Origin: CAZKUN01 sp964555935
Lineage (GTDB): Bacteria; Armatimonadota; Zipacnadia; Zipacnadales; VGFC01
Direction of reading: 5' to 3'
Assembly: GCA_964555935.1 (NCBI GenBank)
Contig: CAZKUN010000014.1
Coordinates: 1-64,000, forward strand
DNA length: 64,000 nt
The notes beneath the pieces were generated by a model. It searched no databases. It was not told where the DNA came from and saw only the letters and a list, made by a program, of their open reading frames with translations. The position numbers and the translations under genes are program-made. Below are positions 16,909 to 25,109 of this stretch, piece by piece; the stretch's first letter is position 1; each line of letters begins with the position of its first letter.

Positions 16909-19072
16909 TTGGTCATCTCCGAACTCAACCAGGTCGTCCGCAGATACTGGCCGACCGTCGACGGCGAGTTGATTCCCAGGGCCTATGAGTTCGCGCGCGA
17001 GGCCCACGGCGGTCAGCTCCGCATCGACGGGTCGCCTTATATTGGGCACCCGCTCGAGGTGGCCGGTATTCTGGCCGGTGTTGAGGCTGACCCCCAGTCC
17101 GTTGCCGCCGGCCTGCTCCACGATACGGTTGAAGACACCGAGATTTCCCCGGATGACTTGCAGGCCGAGTTCGGGCCGACGGTTCGCACTCTGGTCGACG
17201 GCGTGACGAAGCTCTCTCTCGCGAATTTCCGCTCGCGCGAGGAGAGTCAAGCGCAGAATCTGCGCAAAATGTTCCTCGCGATGGCGGACGACGTCCGCGT
17301 CATTCTTATCAAGCTGGGCGACCGGCTCCATAACATGCGGACGATCCAGCCCCTGTCGCCTGATCGGCGGAAGGCGATCGCCGAAGAGACCCTCCAGATC
17401 TACACCCCCCTCGCTCACCGCCTCGGGATTCGTCGCTTCAAGTGGGAACTCGAGGACCTCGCCTTCAAGACGCTCGAACCGGGCGCGTATGAGGAGATCG
17501 CCGGACAGGTTGGCGCGGGTCGCGCTGACCGCGAGAATCTGCTGGGCCGCGCTGGCGACGAGCTTTGCGAGCAACTCGCAGATGTGGGCATTATCGCTCA
17601 GGTTGAGGGGCGACCGAAGCACTTCTACAGCATCTACGAGAAGATGCGTAACCAGATGCTGGATTTCCAGCAGCTTGGCGACCTAATGGCGATGAGGGTC
17701 ATCGTCGACAGCGTGCCGGAGTGTTACGCGGTCCTGGGCATCGTGCACAAGCTCTGGATCCCCATCACCGGGCTGTTCTCGGACTACATTGCCAAGCCCA
17801 AGAGCAACGGGTACCAGTCGCTACACACGAAGGTGCTCGGCACCGATCGCGAGCCGATGGAAGTGCAAATCCGCACGAAGGAGATGCACCGCGTTGCCGA
17901 ACACGGAGTGGCCGCTCACTGGCGGTACAAGGAGGGCGGGGCGCCGACCAAGTTCGACGAGCAGATGGCCGCTTGGTTAGAGCACCTTCGCGAACTCGAG
18001 ACGCAGCTGCCCGATCAGCACGAATGGCTCGAACTCGTCCGCCTGGACCTGTTCAAGGACCAAGTCTTCGTGTTCACGCCGAACTGGGACGTGATCGATC
18101 TGCCGGCGGGAGCCGGTCCGCTCGATTTCGCGTATCGGATTCACACGGACGTAGGCAACCACTGCGCGGGCGCGAAGGTAAACGGGAAGCTGGTGGGACT
18201 GGACTACCGGTTCCGCAATGGCGATATCGTCGAGATCAACACCCACGCCAGCGCCCGCCCGAACCCCGACTGGCTGAAGCAGATCGTCGCATCGGGCGCC
18301 AAGAGCAAGGTGCGGCGCTTCCTGCGGGCGCAGGTGCGCGACGAAACGATTGCTCATGGGCGCGAAGTGGTCGATCGGGCCGTCAAGCGGCTGCCGCCGA
18401 AGGCCAGGAAACAGCTTGACTGGGACAGTCTCACCGAGGTGGCCGCGAGCTTCAACCTGACCGACGAAGACTCGCTTTGGGCGGCTGTCGGGTTTGGCGA
18501 GATCGAACCGGACACGGTTATCCAGCGCCTGATGCCGGAGAAGAAGGGCCCGGAGACGCTGGCCGAGGAGATCGAGTCTTTCCGGGATCTCGAGGAGCAG
18601 AACGTCGCGCCGGCCGTGCGGGCGTCGGTGTCGATGGGCGATCTCGAGGGCCTCGCGGCTCGGCGCTCGAAGTGCTGTAACCCGATCCCCGGCGATCAGA
18701 TCAGAGGTTACATCACGCGCGGCTCGGGCCTGGCCATCCACAAAGCCGACTGCAAGAATCTCATCCACCGCCAAGAGCTTGAGCCCGAGCGCGTCCGAGA
18801 NNNNNNNNNNTCGGGCGAGCATCGAAGTCGTGGCGCTGGACCGGGTAGGGCTGCTGTCGCACCTGACGGCCGTCATCAGCGAGATGGGCACCAACATCGC
18901 CTCCGCGCACGTGAACACCGAGCGCCCAAGCGTCGCCACGATCCGACTGGCGGTCGATGTTGTGGACCGCTCCGAACTAAATGAGCTGGTCGGGCGTCTA
19001 GAGGACTTGATTGATGTCATCAGCGCGCGCGCCGTTCCTCATAAAGGCCCTAGCCATGCAGGTCCCAGGTAG
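16909..19072 (+). CDS. rel: RelA/SpoT-family (p)ppGpp synthetase/hydrolase, interrupted by an assembly gap
   Basis: Long bifunctional Rel protein. An intact HD hydrolase domain (LLHDTVEDT, H71-D72) is followed by a synthetase domain (GRPKHFYSIYEKM, YQSLHTKV, catalytic MEVQIRT). Then come a TGS domain (FKDQVFVFTPNWDVIDLP), a Cys zinc-finger region (RRSKCCNPIPGDQI) and a C-terminal ACT domain (ASIEVVALDRVGLLSHLTAV). Ten Ns at 18801-18810 interrupt it between zinc finger and ACT. The ACT part continues in a different frame across the gap, which requires the true missing length to be a multiple of three. It starts at TTG 16909 behind GAGGAG. Its 3' end overlaps the start of the next gene. Confidence 0.9.
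18801..18810. other. Assembly gap (10 N) in rel
   Basis: Ten N characters lie between the zinc-finger and ACT coding parts of rel. The frame before and after does not match a 10-base gap, so the run of N is a placeholder. By comparison with Rel proteins roughly a dozen residues seem to be missing. Confidence 0.95.
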
Positions 19073-20342
19073 CCACGTCCGCCTACTTCCAGCGTTCCTC
19101 ATCGTAGCCACGTGCGCGAGCGCTCTCCCCGCCGCCGGCCAGCATCTGCTCGTTCCAATGGATGACGCTCAGACGGACCACCTCCGCGCCTACGGGCTGA
19201 CGTATTGGTGCCTGGAGGAGCCGCGCGTCTACCAGTGCGAGTGGCTGCTCAACTACCGGGGCGGGTCGTTCCTGCTGCCGAGTGCCGATGAGATCGTCGC
19301 ACGTGCAGTGGAGCTGGGCGTAATGGTGGAGGCGATCTCAAGTGCTGAGACGGAGGCGATTTACGGGACGATTGCCGAGGAGAACATGGATCGGATCGTT
19401 CTTGAGACGGCGCCCCGGATGGCGATCTACATCACTCCAACCGCCGAGCCGTGGGACGATGCCGTGACGCTTGCGATGGACTATGCCGAGATCTCATACG
19501 ACGAGATCTACGACGCCGAGATCGTCGCGGGGAAGCTGGGGGAGTATGACTGGCTGCACACGCACCACGAGGACTTCACGGGGCAGTTCGGCAAGTTCTG
19601 GGTCAACTTCCGACACGAGGCCTGGTATCAGCAGCAGGTTCGTGGCGCGAAGCAGGAAGCGACGAAACTGGGCTTTGGGAGCGTGCGGGAGTTGAAGGCC
19701 TCTATCGCGACGGCGGTGGCGGAGTGGGTCGCGGGTGGCGGGTTCCTGTTTGGCATGTGCAACGCGTGCGACTCCCTCGATGTCGGTCTTGCCGCGGTGG
19801 GGATCGACATCATCCCGAGCGAGATTGATGGGACGCCGACGACACCGAATGCCCAGGAGCAACTGGACTTTGACGTCACCTTCTGTTTCCGCGACTTCAG
19901 CCTGGTCGACGATCCATACGAAGTCGAGATCGCGGACATCGACATCACGCCACCGGAGGCCGGATTCGTCGCGACCGGCGAGACGTTTGAGCTGTTCGAG
20001 TTCTCCGCCAAGCAGGACCCCATCGTCAGCATGCTGACTCAATGCCACACGGCCGAGGTGCCGGAGTACCTGGGGCTGACGACATCGTTTGACCGCACGA
20101 AGCTCAAAGACAACGTCGTGATCATGGGCGATCGCCCAGGCACGAACATGGCGAAGTACATCCACGTGGATTACGTCGATGGCACCGTCACGTTCTTGGG
20201 CGGGCACGATCCGGAGGACTACGCGCACGTTGTGGGCGAGGAGCCCACTGAACTCACGCTCCACAAGCACTCGCCCGGCTACCGGCTGATCCTCAACAAC
20301 GTGCTCTTCCCCGCGGCGAAGCCGAGGGAACGGAAGACATAG
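19056..20342 (+). CDS. Exported 'asparagine synthetase B-like' protein of Bacteroidetes type
   Basis: A 428-residue protein with a signal peptide (HVRLLPAFLIVATCASALPAAGQ). The segments HLLVPMDDAQTDHLRAYGLTYW, LLNYRGGSFLLP, LHTHHEDFTGQFGKFW, GGGFLFGMCNACD, FLGGHDPEDYAHVVGE and SPGYRLILNNVLFPAAK match a conserved family abundant in Bacteroidetes, often named 'asparagine synthetase B'. It has none of the asparagine synthetase glutaminase or ATP-binding motifs, so that name is not meaningful. Conserved His, Cys and Asp residues suggest an enzyme, possibly with a GATase-like alpha/beta fold; the role is unknown. The frame extends up to 19011, but ATG 19056 fits better; it overlaps the end of rel by 17 bp. 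It converges with the next gene with a 2-bp gap. Confidence 0.7.
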   Translation: MQVPGSHVRLLPAFLIVATCASALPAAGQHLLVPMDDAQTDHLRAYGLTYWCLEEPRVYQCEWLLNYRGGSFLLPSADEIVARAVELGVMVEAISSAETEAIYGTIAEENMDRIVLETAPRMAIYITPTAEPWDDAVTLAMDYAEISYDEIYDAEIVAGKLGEYDWLHTHHEDFTGQFGKFWVNFRHEAWYQQQVRGAKQEATKLGFGSVRELKASIATAVAEWVAGGGFLFGMCNACDSLDVGLAAVGIDIIPSEIDGTPTTPNAQEQLDFDVTFCFRDFSLVDDPYEVEIADIDITPPEAGFVATGETFELFEFSAKQDPIVSMLTQCHTAEVPEYLGLTTSFDRTKLKDNVVIMGDRPGTNMAKYIHVDYVDGTVTFLGGHDPEDYAHVVGEEPTELTLHKHSPGYRLILNNVLFPAAKPRERKT

Positions 20343-20344
20343 GC

Positions 20345-21928
20345 CTAACGCGCGCTCAGTCGACCGATCTCGCGATCCGTCAGCGCCCGCCGGTACAGCC
20401 GCACGTCCGCCATGCGCCCCAGGAAGTGGTCGTGCTGGCCGAAGCCGAGGAGGAGCGGCGCCTCCGTGCTGATGTCGAGTTCGGCGTTGCCTGAATCGGC
20501 GACGGTCTCGCCGTCGATGTAGAGTTGGAGTTGGTCCGCGTTTCGGACGGCCGCGATGTGATGCCACCCCGGCGGGAACGCGTGGTCGTGCGTGGCGCAG
20601 GCACCGGCCCGCATGGAATGAGCCCGGCCGGAGGGCAGCGTGCCCGCGAAGAGCTGCCCGTCATAGACAGCAGAGGTCCACACCCGCCGATAGGTCACGT
20701 CGGGCGTGGTATCGAGCTGTCCGGTGAGCGTCCACTTCTCGTCGCCATCGTAGCGGTAGACCTGGCCGAGCGGCAGCGTCCCGCCGTAGAGCTTGCCATT
20801 GTAGATGGCCAACGCCATGACTTCGCGCTCCTCGCCCAGCCGCCCGCAGTCGTGCCAGGTCGTGCCCCCGTCGTAACGGAAGACCTTCCCGTCCGGCCAC
20901 GTGCCGACGTAAAGCTCGCCGCGATAGATCGCGAAGGAGTAGGTCTGGCTGACGCCTTCCTGGCGGCCGCAGTCGCGCCACGACTCGCCACCCTCATACG
21001 CCCACACGCCCGCCCGCCCATTTCCCGCGCTGAGCAGCTCGCCGTTGTAGACGCCGAGCGACATGGATCGCTGCTCGCCCGGCACGCCGCAGAACTCCCA
21101 CGACTGCCTGCCGCCGTAGCGATAGATGCCGGGGAGGTAGAGCGGCATCGCGTGCAGCTCGCCGCGGTACTCGGTCAGGGCGAACGTGGTCCTCGCCTCG
21201 CCGAGCTGGCCGCAGTCCTGCCAGTTGCGGTCGCCAAGATAGCGATAGACACGGCCGCCGGGCGTCTCATTCGGCGACGGTTCGAGCGCCGAGCCCTTCG
21301 CGTCGTAGCACCCCGTTCCCGCGTACAGCGCGCCTCCGTGCGAGGCGAGGCTCATGACCGAGTTGCTGCCGTCGGGGCTGCCGCAGTCTTCCCAATCCGA
21401 TCCGCCCGCGTAACGGTAGACGTGGCCAGTTTCTTCGGCGCCTGTCTCGAATGTGCCGGCAAACAGCTCTCCATCATGCACCGCCAACGCGAAGATCAGC
21501 ACTGCGTTGCCAGGACGGCCTCGGTCGACCCAGACCGGCGTATCTCCGGCATCGATGCCGAAGTGCAGGTTTCGGTAGTTGGACTGGCTCGACGTCATGC
21601 CCGCGTGGCTGATGAGACTCAGGTTCAGTCCTCGGGCGTCCGCCGGGGCATGCTTGCTCAGCACATCTCCCAGCACGTCGTCGACCACCGCGTCCGTGTA
21701 GACCCACGCCGCGACGCTGAACGGACCGTCGGCCAACGCGAGGCCTGAGGCGTGGGGGATTTCGATCACTGATTCGCGGCCATCGAACTGAGCCGAACCC
21801 GCGGTCTGGGGTGGGCCGGGCGTGCCAAAGACGACTGAGCGGGCCACGCCGTGGTGGTCGCGTCCGGATGAGTCTCGCGCGTCGGCGGTCAGGTCCCAGT
21901 GGCCGATCAGGCCCTTGTTGAGCGTCAT
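20345..21928 (-). CDS. LamG domain split by an inserted beta-propeller
   Basis: A 527-residue protein with no signal peptide. Residues 1-125 are the first half of a LamG/concanavalin A-like domain (KGLIGHWDLTADARDSSGRD, FSVAAWVYTD). Residues 445-527 are the second half (WHHIAAVRNADQLQLYIDGE, GRMADVRLYRRALTD). In between are about six to seven blades of a Kelch/propeller-like repeat with the pattern VYRY-x-GG-x-W-x-DCG then ALA-x-Y-x-GxLYxGT, for example VFRYDGGTTWHDCG and ALAIYNGKLYGGT. The start ATG at 21928 has GGGAGG 8 bases upstream; the open frame to 21982 is not needed. It probably binds or displays on glycans. Confidence 0.75.
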   Translation of the reverse strand: MTLNKGLIGHWDLTADARDSSGRDHHGVARSVVFGTPGPPQTAGSAQFDGRESVIEIPHASGLALADGPFSVAAWVYTDAVVDDVLGDVLSKHAPADARGLNLSLISHAGMTSSQSNYRNLHFGIDAGDTPVWVDRGRPGNAVLIFALAVHDGELFAGTFETGAEETGHVYRYAGGSDWEDCGSPDGSNSVMSLASHGGALYAGTGCYDAKGSALEPSPNETPGGRVYRYLGDRNWQDCGQLGEARTTFALTEYRGELHAMPLYLPGIYRYGGRQSWEFCGVPGEQRSMSLGVYNGELLSAGNGRAGVWAYEGGESWRDCGRQEGVSQTYSFAIYRGELYVGTWPDGKVFRYDGGTTWHDCGRLGEEREVMALAIYNGKLYGGTLPLGQVYRYDGDEKWTLTGQLDTTPDVTYRRVWTSAVYDGQLFAGTLPSGRAHSMRAGACATHDHAFPPGWHHIAAVRNADQLQLYIDGETVADSGNAELDISTEAPLLLGFGQHDHFLGRMADVRLYRRALTDREIGRLSAR

Positions 21929-21980
21929 TGCGTGTCGCCTCCCATTGCGGCAGTGGAGTGCGAATTCCCCACAGAACGGC

Positions 21981-22006
21981 AACAGCCCTGCCGGAGCAGG
22001 GCTGTT
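21981..22006 (-). terminator. Stem-loop between the matrixin and LamG/propeller genes
   Basis: Perfect 10-bp arms AACAGCCCTG (21981-21990) and CAGGGCTGTT (21997-22006) enclose a 6-nt loop, 30 bp downstream of the metalloprotease stop codon on the minus strand. The T-tract is poor, so it is terminator-like and may instead insulate the next gene, which starts 53 bp later. Confidence 0.6.
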
Positions 22007-22035
22007 GGGTCGTTTGGAATGGTTGAGGCGCGGCG

Positions 22036-24435
22036 CTACCGGCGGATGTGGACTTGCGCAATGGCGCGGTCAACGTGGCCATCGGCGCCGCGCGCGGTGA
22101 GTTCAACAATGTATGTGCCGCTGGGCACGGCGAGGCCAGAGTCGTCTCGCGCGGACCAGATGACTCGGTTCAGGCCGGCCTCGTGCGGCGCGTCTGCTTG
22201 GATCACGCGGATTGGGCGACCCGCTATGTTGAGGACGCGGGCATCCACATCGGCGTCGCCGGTCAGCGAGAATATCGCTTCGGCTCCCTGGGCCGTCGGA
22301 ATGGCGGAGAGCGATGCAATGAACGCGTCGTCGGACGCTGATCCGTCTCCCGGCTCCACGAGGGGGCCCGGCTGCCACGTCGTCGCGTCGCCACTGACAC
22401 GGCTCGCGCCGGTCGCGGGCCCATCCATATCAGCGAACTCGAAGCGATGACGGTACTCGCCGACATCCAGCGTGCTCGCCCAGGTGAAGTACATGCCCGT
22501 CTTGGGCGTGCCTCCGGCCGCGGTCATGTCGCCGGTCGTGATGTCTTCCCATCCGTCGGCCGGCGTCTTGCGCTGGATGTGGACGCGGTTGACGAGCGGA
22601 CGGTTGCCTTCGCTGTCGAGGTACTGAACGGCGAACTTGAAATTCGTCCCCGGCGATACGCCCGAGTTGGGGTGCAGGTAGTCATCGGTCCGGCCCGTCA
22701 GCTTCGTGCACCAGAGCTGCGGAGCGTCGTTCATCTTCGGCCCGCGCCGCCACTTGGTCCCATCGCCTATCGCGCGCATTCCGTCGACGTCTTTGCCGGA
22801 GAATCTGTACTGGTAGACGCCGTTCGGCAGCTTGACCTTGGCCTCGCAGATCATCCCCGTGGCCCAGTCGCCGGAGACGGGTCTGAGCTTGAGGACGCGC
22901 TTCACGCGCCATTTGCGCCTATCCTCAATGCGACGGATCTTGACGTCCATGCGCGCGGGAACCGTGCCGTTCGGGTCCGTGATCTTCACGGCGAAGGTGA
23001 ACTCAGTCGTGTCGGCGAGGCCCTTGGCGGGTGATGTCCCCGCGCCGCCGAAAGCCGGATCGGATACCCAGTCGTAGACCGGAGGCTCCGGAGACGGACC
23101 CGCTCCCGGGTACAGTGTCTGGATGCCCTCAATGTCGGCGGCATCGAGCGAGCGCTTGGTCGCGCTCCCGTAGTAGGTCACGCCGTACATCGTCTTGTCC
23201 CGGTCCTCCCAACCGTACATGTCATCGAGGCCCCACCAGTGGCCGAGTTCATGAGTCGCAACCGACTGGATATCGATCTGGCCTGGGGCGGCTGAGTCCG
23301 ACCACGTGTAGTACTCGCCATTGAACGCGATGTCGTGATGAGCGATTTCGGCGCCCAGGTACCAGTTCATGCACACAGCGATTACGCCGCTCGGGAACGC
23401 CCAGCCGGATTCGACCCAGCCGATCACTTGGTTTGCATCGTAGTTGAGGGGCGGCGTGCCGACGTTCGGCAGGCCCAGAGCATCGATCAACGTGTTAGGA
23501 GTGCCGGTCCAATTGGAGAAGGCCGCTTCGATCTCGGCGAACTCGTTTGTAGCGTCCGGCGTGCCGGCGCTATGGCAGGTGAACTTGTCTGGCATCGCGC
23601 TCTCGGGTAGTTTGAAGTCTAGCGCGCAGAAGGTGATCTGGTAGCTGTAGGGGTTGCTGGCGGCTGCGCCTGAAGTCCTGACTGTCACGGCGCCGCTCTC
23701 TGCCTGTGGAACGCGGCACTTGATCTGTGTTGACGACCATGAGACGATGTCGGCTTGGTTTGACGTGCCCGCCCATGGAAAAGTGACCGTGCCTTGCGAC
23801 GACCCGAAGTCGGTGCCCGCGATGGTGATCACCGTGCCCGTGTTCCCAGACGCGGATGCGGGCGAGATGTTGGCGATGCTTGGCGCGACCGCGGGTGAGT
23901 CAGGAAACAGGTGACTGGCGGCGTCGAGGTCGATTGTCGAGATTGGGACGGCCTTCGCGCCTACGAGGCCGCGGATGGAGTCCACAGCCTCGGCGAGCGG
24001 CGCGCCTGATGCCGCGATCCGACCCGAGGTTACGGCAGACTTGCCTCGGCGCCAGCCCAGCACCCCGAGTTCCCCCGACCGCAGGCGTTCGACATGCAGG
24101 AGCGCATCTTCCCCGATGCGGAAGGCAGGCACCCCGGATACCCACTGGGTCATCGTGCCGACAGTGCCGCCGGGCATGGTCAACCGAATGACGTCGCCCT
24201 GGCGGCAACCCTTTATGGGCAGCACCACTCGAATCGCGATCTCGGTCTCAATGCTCTGTCCGCCCGCAGACGATCGCGACGCAATGTCAGCGACCGTCCC
24301 TACAAGGACGGATTCGGCCAGCGTGGCCAACTCCACGTCCGTGTATGGCCGCACGACGCTGGCGTGACCAAGTCCCGCGAGCGACAGCGCAGCGAGCAGA
24401 ATCCATGTGCCGGCGAGGGGGTATTTCGCGCGCAT
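22036..24435 (-). CDS. Secreted matrixin-like metalloprotease with IPT/TIG and FlgD-like Ig domains
   Basis: A 799-residue exported metzincin. Signal peptide at residues 1-25; IPT/TIG domain at about 186-268 (PSIANISPASASGNTGTVITIAG). The catalytic domain is at about 270-435 with the zinc motif HELGHWWGLDD (H395, E396, H399, G402, D405) and Met-turn MYG at 416-418. Two Ig-like segments follow, then a C-terminal FlgD-type Ig domain (VDARVLNIAGRPIRVIQAD, GLNRVIWSARDDSGLAVPSG) that in many lineages accompanies cell-surface anchoring or secretion sorting. No strong ribosome site is seen at 24435, but the signal peptide supports it. Substrate is likely extracellular protein. Confidence 0.85.
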   Translation of the reverse strand: MRAKYPLAGTWILLAALSLAGLGHASVVRPYTDVELATLAESVLVGTVADIASRSSAGGQSIETEIAIRVVLPIKGCRQGDVIRLTMPGGTVGTMTQWVSGVPAFRIGEDALLHVERLRSGELGVLGWRRGKSAVTSGRIAASGAPLAEAVDSIRGLVGAKAVPISTIDLDAASHLFPDSPAVAPSIANISPASASGNTGTVITIAGTDFGSSQGTVTFPWAGTSNQADIVSWSSTQIKCRVPQAESGAVTVRTSGAAASNPYSYQITFCALDFKLPESAMPDKFTCHSAGTPDATNEFAEIEAAFSNWTGTPNTLIDALGLPNVGTPPLNYDANQVIGWVESGWAFPSGVIAVCMNWYLGAEIAHHDIAFNGEYYTWSDSAAPGQIDIQSVATHELGHWWGLDDMYGWEDRDKTMYGVTYYGSATKRSLDAADIEGIQTLYPGAGPSPEPPVYDWVSDPAFGGAGTSPAKGLADTTEFTFAVKITDPNGTVPARMDVKIRRIEDRRKWRVKRVLKLRPVSGDWATGMICEAKVKLPNGVYQYRFSGKDVDGMRAIGDGTKWRRGPKMNDAPQLWCTKLTGRTDDYLHPNSGVSPGTNFKFAVQYLDSEGNRPLVNRVHIQRKTPADGWEDITTGDMTAAGGTPKTGMYFTWASTLDVGEYRHRFEFADMDGPATGASRVSGDATTWQPGPLVEPGDGSASDDAFIASLSAIPTAQGAEAIFSLTGDADVDARVLNIAGRPIRVIQADAPHEAGLNRVIWSARDDSGLAVPSGTYIVELTARGADGHVDRAIAQVHIRR

Positions 24436-24598
24436 AGCGTCTAAGTGGCCGCTCCGCCCAGGTCATCCGAACCGGCCACGCCTCTCTTCCAGTGTGACAC
24501 TTACCACGGCTGGCGCGAGAACCTGATGCGGAATTACCTCCCGCGGGGAGGGGTTGTTGAGGAAGACATGCGAGAAGCACGCATTTGGGGGAGTAGCC

Positions 24599-25018
24599 AT
24601 GACTGAGTTCATCCAGCAGGCGACGCAGAGCTTGGGCGTTGGCGAGTCGGCGACGGAATCCGCGACAGGCGGACTGCTCAAACTGATCCAAGGAAAGGTC
24701 GCCGGCGGGGATTTCGCCGAACTGCTGGCGAAAGTGCCTGGAGCGGAGAGTCTAATCCCCAAGGCCCCGGCTGACGACGACGAGGGCGGTGGCGGCGGGC
24801 TGGTCGGCGGATTGCTTGGCGCGGCATCGTCCGCGGTCGGGGGCGATCTCGGGTCGGCGGCTGGGATTGCCGGGATGCTCTCGAAGGCCGGTATCGGTCT
24901 CGATGACGCGGGGCCATTTGTCGGCATGTTCCTGAATTTCATCAAGGGCAAGGCGGGAGACGGCCTAGTGGGGAAGCTTCTGGGACAAGTGCCTGAGTTG
25001 GCGAAGCTCGGCGGATAG
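24599..25018 (+). CDS. DUF2780-like glycine-rich protein
   Basis: A 139-residue protein resembling DUF2780 proteins of unknown function. It has helical segments such as GGLLKLIQGKVAGGDFAELLAKVPGAESLI, a Gly/Ala-rich middle (GGGLVGGLLGAASSAVGG) and a terminal helix FLNFIKGKAGDGLVGKLLGQ. There is no signal peptide. The frame is open from 24554, but ATG 24599 follows GGGGGAG at proper spacing and starts right at the conserved part. It is transcribed away from the metalloprotease gene and 91 bp before the PPC-repeat protein. Confidence 0.68.
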   Translation: MTEFIQQATQSLGVGESATESATGGLLKLIQGKVAGGDFAELLAKVPGAESLIPKAPADDDEGGGGGLVGGLLGAASSAVGGDLGSAAGIAGMLSKAGIGLDDAGPFVGMFLNFIKGKAGDGLVGKLLGQVPELAKLGG

Positions 25019-25109
25019 AAGGTCGGGGTCGGCGCTCCGCTCTCTTGGGTTGGTTGGCTGGAACACGCTTCGTCATGACGTGCGGATACTTTTGGCGGGA
25101 GGGATTTCA

